Below, in pieces: positions 42,185 through 51,117 of a stretch of 64,000 nt of DNA (its first letter is position 1; the number at the start of each line of letters is the position of its first letter). A program made the translations under genes and the position numbers. The stretch is taken from positions 44,452-108,451 of the forward strand of contig JADFSR010000008.1 in NCBI GenBank assembly GCA_022560615.1. Direction: 5' to 3'. Origin of the DNA: Gemmatimonadota bacterium (lineage in GTDB: Bacteria; Gemmatimonadota; Gemmatimonadetes; Longimicrobiales; Gaopeijiaceae). Below the pieces are notes generated by a model. The model was given only the letters and a program-made list of their open reading frames with translations, did not search any database and was not told where the DNA came from.

Positions 42185-44854
42185 GTGGCCGGCCACTTCA
42201 AGCGGGCGTTCCGGCTGGACCGGTCGTCCCGAACCGATGCACGAGCATCTGTGGACGATGAGCTCGAGCACCACGTGGAGCTGTGCGTCGAGGAGCTGGT
42301 GGAGACGGGGTGGGAAAGCGACGACGCGCAGCGCGAGGCACTGCGTCAGTTCGGCGACATGGATGAGACCAAGGCGTACTGCGAAGACATGCAAACGAGG
42401 AGAGGGGCGGTGGAGAGAAGAACGATGTTGGCGGACGAAGTCTGGCAAGACCTCAAGTACGCGCTGCGCACGCTGCTCAAGGCACCGGGATACGCCGGGC
42501 TCGTGATTCTGACGCTCGCGTTCGGCGTGGCCGCCAACACCACCATCTTCAGCCTGATGAACCCGTATCTCTTCCGCCCACTCCCGTATGAGTCGGCCGA
42601 CGAGCTGGTTCAGGTCAACCAAGCGAACCCGATCACCGGGTGGGACATGGACCGCTTCTCGTATCCGCAGTACGAGGACTGGAAGGCACGCACTCGGGCC
42701 TTCTCCGACGTCGGCGCGTACCGCTACGGCTCAGCGAACATCATGGGAGATGAAGGAAGTGAGCAGGTCCAGGCTTCCCACGTGACCGCCAACATGTTCG
42801 ACGTGCTTGGCGCGCCCGCGGCTCTGGGGCGCACCTTCCTTTCCGAAGAAGGACGCCCTGGCGGAAGCCAGGTCGTGGTGCTGGACCATGGGCTCTGGCA
42901 GCGCCGGTACGCGGGTGACCCCAACCTCATTGGCCGCACAATCAACGTGGATGGCGTGCAGCGGACCGTGATCGGCGTGATGCCCGAGAACTTCAACTTC
43001 CCGTTCGGCGGCGTGAAGCTGTGGATGCCGCTACAGGTCGAGTCCACTTCAGTGAATCGAGGGAGCCTCCCCTATCAGCTGATCGGCCGACTGAACGAAG
43101 GCTGGACCCAAGAGCGGGCTCGGACCGAGCTCTCGCAGATCCAGCGGGAGCTGGGTGCGCAATATCCCGACGTCGACGGCCGCATGGAGGGCGTGACCGT
43201 GAAGCCGCTGCGCGAGGCGCTGAACTTCGCGTGGGATATCATGAGCATCAGCTTCAAGGTGCTGCTGGGCGCAGTGGCGTTCGTGCTCATGATCGCCTGC
43301 GTGAATGTCGCGAGCCTGACGCTCGCACGTGGCTCCAGCCGACAGCGAGAGGTGTCGATTCGTGCAGCGATGGGGGCCCGGCGTGGTCGAATCATCCGGC
43401 AGTTGCTCACAGAGTCCTTGGTGCTGGCGGCACTTGGCGGAGCGCTCGGTATCGGCTTCTCGTATTGGTTCGCGAGCATACTTAACCCGCTTCTGCCCGA
43501 GGACCTCTACCGGATCGGTGACATCACCATTGATGGGACCGTGCTCGCGTTCTCGCTTCTGGTGACCTTCGCGACACCGGTCATATTCGGGATGATCCCG
43601 GCGCTCAAGGCGTCGAAGGTCGATCTGTCCATCGGACTCAAGGAGGGCTCCAAGGGCTCCGGCGGTCTCGCGACCTCGACGGGACGTCGGCTGCTCGTCG
43701 TAGCTCAGGTGGCTTTCGCCGTAGTCCTGATCACCGGGGCAGGCCTCATGGTGAGGAGCTTCGTATCCGTGCAGGACATCGATTTGGGGTTCGACGCGGA
43801 TCGTATCGTGGTGGCGGAAGTCCTGCTGCCGACGAACGCCTACCCGTCCAGAGAAGAGCGCCTCGCTTTCGTGGACGAGGCGGTGCAACAGCTTCGTAGC
43901 ACGCCCGGAGTCGCGGCGGCATCGGCTGTTTCTTGGCTCCCCCTCAACCATGAGAGCATGACGTCCCAAATCGCTCGACCCTCCATGGTAAGCGTTCCCG
44001 CGGACGAGTGGCCGCTGGCGGTCTTGAACTACACGCATCCCGACTACTTCGAAACGATGGGCATCGAGCTGCTCGAAGGACGTGATTTCGGAACGATGGA
44101 CGGCGAAAGCTCACAGCCCGTCGTGATCGTGAGCCGCGCTCTCGTCAACCGGCTTTGGCCGAACGAGAGCCCCATCGGACAAGTGCTGCTCGCCGGCGAG
44201 CCGCCGGAGGCCCAGAGCTACACCGTGGTGGGTGTGGTCTCGAACGTACGGCACGGTGACCTGACTTTGGGTGATCTGGGGCCACAAATGTACCGACCCA
44301 CGTTACAGGCGGGCGGACGGAGGTACTTCCTGGTATCACGCACCAGCGGAGACCCATCCACTTTGGTCGCCGGCGTACGCGGGACCCTGCAAGGCGTGAA
44401 TTCGAACCTGTCGTATGGGGTCCGCCCGATGAACGGGGTGGTGCAGGAAAACCAGCTCCAGTGGAGCATCAGCTCGCTCTTCCTGAGCGTCTTCGGAGCC
44501 GGAGCGCTGCTGCTCGCGACGCTCGGCATCTATGGGCTCATCTCGTATTCGGTGTCGCAGAGGGAACGTGAGTTCGGAGTGCGCATCGCGCTCGGCGCGA
44601 CGGCCGCAGAGATCCGTGGCATCGTAGTGGGAGATGGTATGCGCCTCACTGTCGTGGGACTCGTGCTCGGCCTCGCGGCAGCGCTCGCTTTGGGGCAGCT
44701 CGCCTCCGCGATCCTGTACGAGGTGAGCCCGTACGATCCGGTGACGCTCGCCGGGGTGATGCTGCTCTTCCTGGCCGTTTCGGCGTTTGCGTCGCTTCTC
44801 CCTGCGGTACGCGCATCCGGTACGGACCCAGCCACCGTGCTGCGCTCGGAGTAG
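42185..44854 (+). CDS. ADOP-type MacB/FtsX-like ABC permease
   Basis: An 889-residue inner-membrane permease of the Acidobacterial duplicated orphan permease type, without its own ATPase nearby. An N-terminal helical segment (about 20-60: DDELEHHVELCVEELVETGW, then DDAQREALRQFGD) is followed by TM1 (YAGLVILTLAFGVAANTTIF). A MacB-like periplasmic core comes next, then an FtsX module (LMIACVNVASLTLARGSSRQ, REVSIRAAMGARRGRIIRQL). A second core and final FtsX module follow (YSVSQREREFGVRIALGATA), ending VLRSE. GTG 42185 follows AGGAGA by seven bases. The partner ATPase and substrate are unknown; some members export peptides or antimicrobials (family-level inference). Confidence 0.92.
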   Translation: MAGHFKRAFRLDRSSRTDARASVDDELEHHVELCVEELVETGWESDDAQREALRQFGDMDETKAYCEDMQTRRGAVERRTMLADEVWQDLKYALRTLLKAPGYAGLVILTLAFGVAANTTIFSLMNPYLFRPLPYESADELVQVNQANPITGWDMDRFSYPQYEDWKARTRAFSDVGAYRYGSANIMGDEGSEQVQASHVTANMFDVLGAPAALGRTFLSEEGRPGGSQVVVLDHGLWQRRYAGDPNLIGRTINVDGVQRTVIGVMPENFNFPFGGVKLWMPLQVESTSVNRGSLPYQLIGRLNEGWTQERARTELSQIQRELGAQYPDVDGRMEGVTVKPLREALNFAWDIMSISFKVLLGAVAFVLMIACVNVASLTLARGSSRQREVSIRAAMGARRGRIIRQLLTESLVLAALGGALGIGFSYWFASILNPLLPEDLYRIGDITIDGTVLAFSLLVTFATPVIFGMIPALKASKVDLSIGLKEGSKGSGGLATSTGRRLLVVAQVAFAVVLITGAGLMVRSFVSVQDIDLGFDADRIVVAEVLLPTNAYPSREERLAFVDEAVQQLRSTPGVAAASAVSWLPLNHESMTSQIARPSMVSVPADEWPLAVLNYTHPDYFETMGIELLEGRDFGTMDGESSQPVVIVSRALVNRLWPNESPIGQVLLAGEPPEAQSYTVVGVVSNVRHGDLTLGDLGPQMYRPTLQAGGRRYFLVSRTSGDPSTLVAGVRGTLQGVNSNLSYGVRPMNGVVQENQLQWSISSLFLSVFGAGALLLATLGIYGLISYSVSQREREFGVRIALGATAAEIRGIVVGDGMRLTVVGLVLGLAAALALGQLASAILYEVSPYDPVTLAGVMLLFLAVSAFASLLPAVRASGTDPATVLRSE

Positions 44855-44982
44855 GCTGCCCGTATCTTGTCGGCCCCGTGACGATGATGGGCGGATGAAC
44901 TCAGGAGGATGGTACACCATGTGGACGAACGGTGAGACCCCGATCGGTTTGGCACCGGCCTGAGGGAATCGACCGCCCGGCG

Positions 44983-46578
44983 ATGACCCACGACGAGTAC
45001 CTCCGACATGACGCGACCGCGCTCGCCGAAATTGTGCGCGCAGGTGACGTCACGGCGACCGAGCTTCTGGAGATCGCACTCGCGCGCATCGACTCCCTGA
45101 ATCCGAAGCTGAACGCAGTAGTGCGTCTGATGGACGACGCGCGAGACGCGGCCGCGCGCGCGGAAGTCTTCGGCGTGTTCGGTGGAGTGCCGTTCCTGGC
45201 CAAGGACCTGATAAGCTCCTACGCGGGGCACCCAACCTCGGGGGGCAGCCGCTTACTGAAGGACTTCGTGATCGACCACGACACGGAGCTCGCGAGCCGC
45301 GTGCGCAAGACCGGAGTCACTATCGCCGGCAAGACCAACCTTCCCGAGTGGGGCCTGATGCCGTACACGGAGTCCGAGCTGTGGGGCCCGTGCCGGAACC
45401 CATGGGATACAGGACGAACTCCTGGCGGCTCGAGCGGCGGCTCGGCAGCCGCCGTCGCCGCCGGAATCGTCCCGATGGCGGGCGGCGGTGACGGAGGTGG
45501 CTCGATCCGGATCCCCGCGTCGTGCTGCGGGCTCTTCGGCCTCAAGCCCACTAGAGGCCGTACCCCTACCGGACCAGACTACGGACAACTCTGGAGGGGC
45601 GCGGTCGTCGAACACGTGCTCACCCGGTCAGTGCGGGACAGCGCAGCGATGCTCGACGCCACCCACGGCCCAGACGTGGGCGCCCCGTACGAGATTCCAC
45701 CACCGGAGCGTCCGTTCTCTTCCGAGGTCGGGCGCGATCCGGGACGTCTGCGCATCGCGTGGACGACCGAGCCGACGGTAGGTTCCTCGGTGGACGCCGA
45801 GTGTATCGCGGCGGTCGAGCAGACGGTCGCGCTGTTGGAGGAGCTAGGCCACGAGCTCGTTCCGGCCGCTCCTTCCGTCGACGGGCCTGCGTTCGCCCGC
45901 GCCTTCATGGTGATGGTCGCGGCCGAATTGGGTGCTGACCTCGCCGAGGCCGAGATCGTGCTGGGGCGGAAGCCGAAGCCCTCCCAGCTCGAGCCGCTCA
46001 CTTGGGCGCTCGGCTTGGTCTCGAACGCGCTCTCGGCCCGCGAATTCGCGACGGCGCTTCGCGTCCAGGAACGCGTCGGGCGCGACGTCGGGCGCTTCTT
46101 CGTCGACTACGACGCGCTACTCACGCCGACCCTGGCGACGCCGCCTCCGGAGATCGGGGAGTTGGCACCGTCATCCGCGGAGCAGACGCAGTTGAAGATC
46201 CTGGGTAGGGTAGGGTCGGGTCAGTTGATCAAGACGCTCGGACTCTTAGACGAGATGGCCAACGAGGCCTTCGAGTTCACACCCTGGACGCCCATCTACA
46301 ACATCACTGGGCAGCCCGCGATGTCTGTTCCGCTCTACAGCACCGAAGCCGGGCTCCCCATCGGCGTGCACTTCGCCGCCCGTTTCGGGGACGAGGCCTC
46401 GCTGCTCAGGCTGGCCGGCCAACTCGAGCGGGCGCGGCCCTGGTTCGACCGTCTGCCCGAGTTGGCCACCAGCATCACCCCCCCGGGTCGCCGGGGAATC
46501 GGCGCTGCAGGCTCGGTATCAGGCGGAGGAAGTCCAGAATCGATCGAGCTATCTCGTCAGTCGTACCGGGCGACATGA
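44983..46578 (+). CDS. amidase-signature-family amidohydrolase
   Basis: A 531-residue amidase of the signature family. The Ser-cisSer-Lys triad is visible: Lys74 in GVPFLAKDLI, cis-Ser150/151 in PGGSSGGSAAAVAAG and nucleophile Ser174 in GDGGGSIRIPASC. Most members hydrolyse carboxamides to acid plus ammonia. ATG 44983 gives the typical N-terminus (MTHDEYLRHDATALAEIVRA). The last ~35 residues are Gly/Ser-rich and overlap the convergent hydrolase gene by 104 bases; family members usually end earlier, so the tail may be an extension. Substrate is not indicated. Confidence 0.9.
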   Translation: MTHDEYLRHDATALAEIVRAGDVTATELLEIALARIDSLNPKLNAVVRLMDDARDAAARAEVFGVFGGVPFLAKDLISSYAGHPTSGGSRLLKDFVIDHDTELASRVRKTGVTIAGKTNLPEWGLMPYTESELWGPCRNPWDTGRTPGGSSGGSAAAVAAGIVPMAGGGDGGGSIRIPASCCGLFGLKPTRGRTPTGPDYGQLWRGAVVEHVLTRSVRDSAAMLDATHGPDVGAPYEIPPPERPFSSEVGRDPGRLRIAWTTEPTVGSSVDAECIAAVEQTVALLEELGHELVPAAPSVDGPAFARAFMVMVAAELGADLAEAEIVLGRKPKPSQLEPLTWALGLVSNALSAREFATALRVQERVGRDVGRFFVDYDALLTPTLATPPPEIGELAPSSAEQTQLKILGRVGSGQLIKTLGLLDEMANEAFEFTPWTPIYNITGQPAMSVPLYSTEAGLPIGVHFAARFGDEASLLRLAGQLERARPWFDRLPELATSITPPGRRGIGAAGSVSGGGSPESIELSRQSYRAT

Positions 46579-47479
46579 TATCTCCCGCGATCACGTGCCG
46601 CGCCGGGTCCTCGGACCCCGAGATCTCTACGAGCTGCTTGTGCGAGCTCCCAAACCGCCCGAACGCCAGTCGGGTCTCTTCCGAATCGACCACCGCGTCC
46701 TCCCGGGAGTAAGCGACGAGGATCGGCACCGTCACGCCGTCGAGCGGCATCGTGCGGACGTGCTCGACCAGCGCCATCATCGGGAGCAAAGCCGACGTCG
46801 GGTAGCATACGGTCCAGTGCAGCTCCTGCTCCGCGTTCTCCGGTTCGAAGCACCGCTCTGCACCGATGATCAGACGGGCGATCTGGCCACCCCACGGCCA
46901 GAGCAGTATGCGCGACCACTTGTCCCGCGGATGGAAGTTCGGAGAGATGACGGCAAGCGCCGCGACGCGCCCGGCGGCTTCCGGGCGGGCCGCTGCCCAG
47001 ACAGCGAGCGTGCCCCCGGTCGAGGTGCCGACGAGCACCACGCGCTCCCCGAGCGCGGCGCCCACCGCGACCGCCTCGGCAGCATCGTCCATCCACGCTT
47101 CCACTGTCGCTTCGGCCATCGCGGCCCCGTCCCGACCGTGCCCGCTCAGCCTCGTGTAGAAAACGTTCGCGCCCAAAGGCTGCGCGATTCGACTCAATAA
47201 CGGATCTACCTCGTGGCGGTCCGCCGAGTAGCCGTGGAAATAGACCAGCGCTATGGGGGTCCTGGTGCGCGTCTCAGCATCCGCCCACACCACCGCTTTC
47301 GCCTCCCCCGGGCGTAGATTGGACACGCTCGACTCGCGTCGGGAGAGGTACGCATCGACGTCCGAGCCGATCTCCGGCTCGTTCCACCGCTCCTCGAAGC
47401 GGGTCCGTGGACCGACAAGAACAACGAGCGCGGCCGCCGTAAATACGGCGGCCATGACTCTCCACCGTCGCTTCTTCAT
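46475..47479 (-). CDS. alpha/beta-hydrolase with N-terminal membrane anchor
   Basis: A 334-residue hydrolase with an N-terminal hydrophobic anchor or signal (VMAAVFTAAALVVLVGP). The serine-nucleophile elbow is GTSTGGTLAVW (Ser about 155), with an upstream FHGYSADRHEV oxyanion segment, an acidic residue in AYSREDAVVD and a histidine in DPARHVIAGD. These fit a complete catalytic triad. The protein is probably exported or membrane-tethered. It overlaps the amidase tail by 104 bases. Substrate is unknown. Confidence 0.82.
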   Translation of the reverse strand: MKKRRWRVMAAVFTAAALVVLVGPRTRFEERWNEPEIGSDVDAYLSRRESSVSNLRPGEAKAVVWADAETRTRTPIALVYFHGYSADRHEVDPLLSRIAQPLGANVFYTRLSGHGRDGAAMAEATVEAWMDDAAEAVAVGAALGERVVLVGTSTGGTLAVWAAARPEAAGRVAALAVISPNFHPRDKWSRILLWPWGGQIARLIIGAERCFEPENAEQELHWTVCYPTSALLPMMALVEHVRTMPLDGVTVPILVAYSREDAVVDSEETRLAFGRFGSSHKQLVEISGSEDPARHVIAGDIMSPGTTDEIARSILDFLRLIPSLQRRFPGDPGG

Positions 47480-47544
47480 CGGTTTAGTCCATCGGGGTCA
47501 CAGAAGGAAGGCAAACGGTACCGGGGCACAGTGTCACCAGCAAC

Positions 47545-47570
47545 GGGCTCGCCGCGGCTCTGGCGAGCCC
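47545..47570. promoter_or_regulatory. 9-bp stem hairpin in the hydrolase/GGDEF divergent spacer
   Basis: GGGCTCGCC (47545-47553) pairs with GGCGAGCCC (47562-47570) around an 8-base loop, between the divergent hydrolase (start 47479) and the GGDEF-like gene. It could be an operator dyad or an mRNA hairpin. Confidence 0.35.
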
Positions 47571-47637
47571 TGGACCGTCCCCTCACGTTGTGTGCGAACG
47601 TCCCCCTGCATGGATGCAGCTCATGACTGAGGGCAAG

Positions 47638-48105
47638 ATGAGAGATCAGGCGATCGGCCACCCGGCGCTCACCGACCCTCCGACCGCCCTCGCCAACCGG
47701 CTGCACTTCGAACTGGTGTACAGCTACCTCTTCGAAGCGGGCGACCGTGGCGTGGCGCTGACCGTATTGTTGCTCTCGTTCGGGACCGACGAATTCGAAT
47801 CGAGCGATCCCGAGACCCTACGCACGCTCGGCGGGCGGATCCAGGACACGACGCGGACCGCCGATCTGGCGGCACACTTGGGTCACGGGCGTTTCGTCGT
47901 TCTCCTCTTCAGCACCAACATCGCGGGCGGCCGAATCGCCGCAGACCGCGTCGAAGAGGCGGTGGGCGAGCTCGATCTCGGACGAGTGTCGATCGGTCTC
48001 GCGATGTATCAGCAGGGTATGAAGGACCCATCCGAGTTGCTCGAGGCTGCAGACCGCGCATTGCGTGCCGCGGAGGAGGCTGGGGGAGGAGTGGAGCTGG
48101 CGTAG
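47638..48105 (+). CDS. degenerate GGDEF-like domain protein
   Basis: A 155-residue single-domain protein that retains GGDEF-fold landmarks: DPPTALANRLHFE (compare DPLTGLPNR), then a central LGHGRFVVLLF where GG(D/E)EF should lie, and ADRALRAAEEAGGG at the end. The GGDEF signature itself has become HGRF, so diguanylate-cyclase activity is very unlikely. It could bind ligands or act as an adaptor. I use ATG 47638 (GAGGG four bases upstream); ATG 47623 is possible. Confidence 0.6.
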   Translation: MRDQAIGHPALTDPPTALANRLHFELVYSYLFEAGDRGVALTVLLLSFGTDEFESSDPETLRTLGGRIQDTTRTADLAAHLGHGRFVVLLFSTNIAGGRIAADRVEEAVGELDLGRVSIGLAMYQQGMKDPSELLEAADRALRAAEEAGGGVELA

Positions 48106-48107
48106 AA

Positions 48108-48728
48108 GGGTCCAGCAGCCCGTGGTGCGCGACGCCCACACCGAGGAACCAACGTCGGCTATCGGTATCGATGCCCCAGTTCAGATCCAATTGGGTGTCA
48201 GCGTCCGACGCATAGGCAAGGCCCGACGTCGTCGAACGGGAAACTGTAGCCGGCATTGAGCGCAAGCCCGAGCGCGTCGGTGAGCGCGAATTCCCCGACC
48301 AGCGTGGCCGCACCGCTCGCCTTGCGCGACGAGAAAGCCTCCGAGCCGACCGGGAGCGTGGTGGCGAGCACCGTCGAAATGCGCGGGCCGTCTCCGCCTA
48401 ACAGGGACACCTTCAGCCCCACAGCCGGATCCGGTGCCCCCAGGTCCTCGTCCCTGATCACGATCGAGCCAGGCAGGACGCGGATCTCGATTCCGCCAAC
48501 GCCGTAGCATACCAGGCTTTGACCGAACGTGGAGGCGTCGGCGCCCCTACCGGGAGAGGCCTCGATTCCGACCTCTAGCTGGACGACACCCGGGCCTACG
48601 ACGTGGGCGCCATCGCCCAGTCCCGGCCGGTCCGGTAGTATCGTCTCCGCCACTTCCTGCGCGCCGGAGGGGGTCGCAACGCTGACCACCGCGCCGCAAA
48701 GGAGAAGTATCGACGAGCTCCGGATCAC
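48108..48728 (-). pseudogene. deleted outer-membrane beta-barrel (MetA/'transporter' type)
   Basis: GTG 48728 (overlapping the DinB stop) opens a signal peptide (ILLLCGAVVSVATPSGAQ) and a barrel of the phenol-degradation-MetA/transporter family (PDRPGLGDGAHVVGPGVVQL, FGQSLVCYGVGGIEIRVLPG). At about 48222 the frame shifts. The next frame resumes with GLAYASDADTQLDLNWGIDT and FLGVGVAHH, which are the last strands. Roughly 50 residues of the usual middle are missing, so this is a frameshifting internal deletion and not a single-base error. The shifted frame runs on into the antisense of the GGDEF-like gene, so the terminal stop is also lost. Confidence 0.7.
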
Positions 48729-49237
48729 CAGTGGCCCGCGTAGCCCAGCGAGTAGTCTGAGAGCTCCGCGGCTAGGTACTGCCGGTGCAGGCGGTTCAAC
48801 TGACGCACATGGATGAAGTCGTGCGCCAGCCAAGAGGTCAGCACACCGCCCGCAGGCAAGGGACCCGCGCTCGGATGGTTGTAGACCCGCGACCAATCGG
48901 GCTGATCCAGCCCTTCGAGCCAACGTAGGGACCGCGCCCGCCGCGTCATCAGCCGCTCCACGGATTGGCGCAGCTCGCGTGAGTTGTACTGCCGGTCTCG
49001 TGCCCACACCTCCGGATCGATCGGGGGCCATGGCTCCCCGGGGCGGTGGAGCGTGAGGTCGAGCCGGTAACGGAAGTCCTCTACTTCCTCATCCGCGAGA
49101 TGGTTCACGACCTCGAGGATAGACCACTTGTCTCTGGCTGGCTTCCACCGCGCCTGCTCCTTGCTCACCCCTCGCGTGAGCGCGTCGAAGACGTCGGCGT
49201 TTGCGCGCAGGCGTTCGATGATGTCGTGTACTCGCAC
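48725..49237 (-). CDS. DinB-superfamily four-helix protein
   Basis: A 170-residue DinB/YfiT-type protein with the typical helical bundle and metal-binding histidines: EVVNHLADEEVEDFRYRLDL (first His) and WLAHDFIHVRQLNRLH (second/third). Known members are metal-dependent thiol transferases or are of unknown function. It starts at ATG 49237 and its TGA overlaps the GTG of the barrel pseudogene downstream. Confidence 0.88.
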   Translation of the reverse strand: MRVHDIIERLRANADVFDALTRGVSKEQARWKPARDKWSILEVVNHLADEEVEDFRYRLDLTLHRPGEPWPPIDPEVWARDRQYNSRELRQSVERLMTRRARSLRWLEGLDQPDWSRVYNHPSAGPLPAGGVLTSWLAHDFIHVRQLNRLHRQYLAAELSDYSLGYAGHW

Positions 49238-49314
49238 CGACCCTCCTCCTGGATCGGTGAAAGTTCACGCCCGGTCTCACTGTCCGCTAGAAGGCTTATT
49301 GTCACGGAGTTCCC

Positions 49315-50259
49315 ATGAAGAGACCTCCCACGTTCCTCATGCTCTCATTGCTCATGGCAAGCACCCCTGCATCGAGCCAGACCCTGCCGGAAGGAGTCGA
49401 AAGGATCCGAATTCCGGTCGGAGACATGGTCTTCGACGCGCTCGCGGCCGGGCCGGAAGACGGTGAGCTCGTCTTGCTCTTACACGGTTTCCCGCAGTCC
49501 AGCTATCTCTACCGGAAACAGCTTCCGGTGCTCGCTGCGCAGGGATTCCGGGCAGTCGCGCCCGATCAGCGCGGCTACTCACCGGACGCCCGCCCGCCGG
49601 AAGTTTCAGATTACGCGATGGGCGACCTCGTCGGTGACGTGCTGGGCATGGCGACCGCACTCGGTGCCGAACGCTTCCACCTCGTGGGTCACGACTGGGG
49701 CGGCGCGGTAGCGTGGGTCGTCGGCTCAGCAGCGCCGCAGCGGGTGCGCTCGCTCGTTGCGCTCTCGACACCGCATGTCAGCGCGTTCGGTCGGGCGCTG
49801 GCCGAGGCTGGGGGGGAGCAGGCCCAAGCGTCATCATACTTTGCGGCCTTCCGCGCGGAAGGCTCCGAACGCCGCTTTCTCGAGAACGATGCGGCGCACT
49901 TCAAGGAGCTCCTCGGTCGGTGGGGCGGCATGCCCGAGGCCGACATCGAGACCTACCTCGATATCCTCGGGACCGAGGAGGCACTCGGTGCGGCACTGAA
50001 CTGGTACCGGGCGGGAACGGGCGGCCCGACCCCCGCGACCCCACCACCACCCGCGATCGTGACCGTGCCCACACTGTACGTGTGGAGCACGAACGACGCC
50101 GCCTTCACGCGCGCCACCGCAGAAGCGTCCGCGGAGTTCGTCACCGGACCGTATCGCTTCGAGATCCTCGAAGGCATCAGCCACTGGATCGCCGAGGAAG
50201 CGCCGGAGCGCCTCAGCGAGTTGCTAGTCGAGCACCTTCAGCAGTGGCGGGGGCACTAG
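49315..50259 (+). CDS. secreted alpha/beta-hydrolase, epoxide-hydrolase-like
   Basis: A 314-residue hydrolase with a signal peptide (MLSLLMASTPASSQ). Haloalkane-dehalogenase/epoxide-hydrolase-type motifs are LLLHGFPQSSYLYRKQLPVL (oxyanion region), PDQRGYSPDARP and the nucleophile elbow VGHDWGGAVAW, where the nucleophile is aspartate and not serine, as in epoxide hydrolases. A terminal histidine is in EGISHWIAEEAP. The acid residue may be in VWSTNDAAFTR. It converges on the cupin gene by four bases. Confidence 0.88.
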   Translation: MKRPPTFLMLSLLMASTPASSQTLPEGVERIRIPVGDMVFDALAAGPEDGELVLLLHGFPQSSYLYRKQLPVLAAQGFRAVAPDQRGYSPDARPPEVSDYAMGDLVGDVLGMATALGAERFHLVGHDWGGAVAWVVGSAAPQRVRSLVALSTPHVSAFGRALAEAGGEQAQASSYFAAFRAEGSERRFLENDAAHFKELLGRWGGMPEADIETYLDILGTEEALGAALNWYRAGTGGPTPATPPPPAIVTVPTLYVWSTNDAAFTRATAEASAEFVTGPYRFEILEGISHWIAEEAPERLSELLVEHLQQWRGH

Positions 50260-50615
50260 CACTCTACGAGTTGGATCGTGTCCGGACCGTTGGGAACGAC
50301 ACAGATGAACTCGAACGACTCCGCGCCTTCGTCTGCCTGGTACATGTGCGGGACCCCGGCCGGGATGTATACCACGTCGCCTTCCTTCACATGATGCACA
50401 TCGTCGCCGATTTGAACACGCGCGCTTCCGCGCAGGACGTACTGTTCGTGCTCGACGGTGTTCGTGTGCATCGGCATGCCGCCGCCGGGCTCCATGATGA
50501 AGCGCCGCATGGCGAAGTTGGGTCCCTGCTCGGGTCCGATGAGCACCTGAGTCGTGGTCCCCGTGCCCGCCTTCACTTCCACGGCCGGAACGGTATCGAC
50601 ATGTCGTACGGACAT
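50256..50615 (-). CDS. small single-domain cupin
   Basis: A 119-residue cupin with both metal-binding motifs: GGGMPMHTNTVEHEQYVLRG (G(X)5HXH(X)3,4E type) and DVVYIPAGVPHMYQ (PXG(X)2H). It probably binds a divalent metal in a beta-barrel. ATG 50613-50615 lies after a GAGG site. Upstream the reading frame is open into a permease remnant (50660-51090), but that part belongs to a pseudogene. Confidence 0.88.
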   Translation of the reverse strand: MSVRHVDTVPAVEVKAGTGTTTQVLIGPEQGPNFAMRRFIMEPGGGMPMHTNTVEHEQYVLRGSARVQIGDDVHHVKEGDVVYIPAGVPHMYQADEGAESFEFICVVPNGPDTIQLVEC

Positions 50616-50659
50616 CGGATGCCTCGCCTCGTTAGACGGTTCTTGAAGTAGAAACGTGG

Positions 50660-51090
50660 ACAATCTATGGTGTAAGTCCGCGCGAAACGACTCCATCGGG
50701 TCGGTCCTGGTGGCGCGTAACGCGGGCAGAAAACTAGACACCGCGGCGACGCTCATGAGCACGAGCGACGCGATCGACAAGACCAGAGGATCGCGCGCGC
50801 TCACCTCGAACATGAAGGCTTCGAGCGCACTGCTGAGCGAGAGAGCCAGCACCACACCCGCTGCTGACGCGCCACGAGGTGTGACAACACGCCGTACGGT
50901 CCGAGACCGTCCAAGAGCACGGCCAGACCACCGAAGACGGAGAGCAGCAGAGCGGCGAAGCGCTCCTGAGCGATCCCCGCGCCGATGACTTCGCCGAGTG
51001 TCTGCGGTTGGAAGACGACCAACTCCGGATCGCCGTCGACCTTGACCATTGCATCGGATAAGCGGAGCCCCACAATGTGAGGGGCATACC
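50660..51090 (-). pseudogene. ADOP permease remnant with internal deletion and frameshift
   Basis: Two pieces of an ADOP permease C-terminal third lie in different frames. Upstream: VKVDGDPELVVFQPQTLGEV, ERFAALLLSVFGGLAVLL and YGVLSHLVARQ (51090 to about 50887). Downstream: GVVLALSLSSALEAFMFEVSA and ALRATRTDPMESFRAD (to about 50660). The ~30 residues of the FtsX cytoplasmic loop normally between them (REIGIRMALGA...) are missing. The native stop is also gone, so the second frame reads on into the cupin gene. It overlaps the start region of the divergent phosphodiesterase-type gene. Confidence 0.7.
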
Positions 51091-51117
51091 AACCGTCGGC
51101 ACAACCTGGAGCAACCT

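Noticed and set aside
44895..44963. A 22-codon frame (MNSGGWYTMWTNGETPIG...) before the amidase
   Set aside because: It has no clear ribosome site and no known family. It might be a leader peptide or a fragment, but evidence is too weak to annotate.
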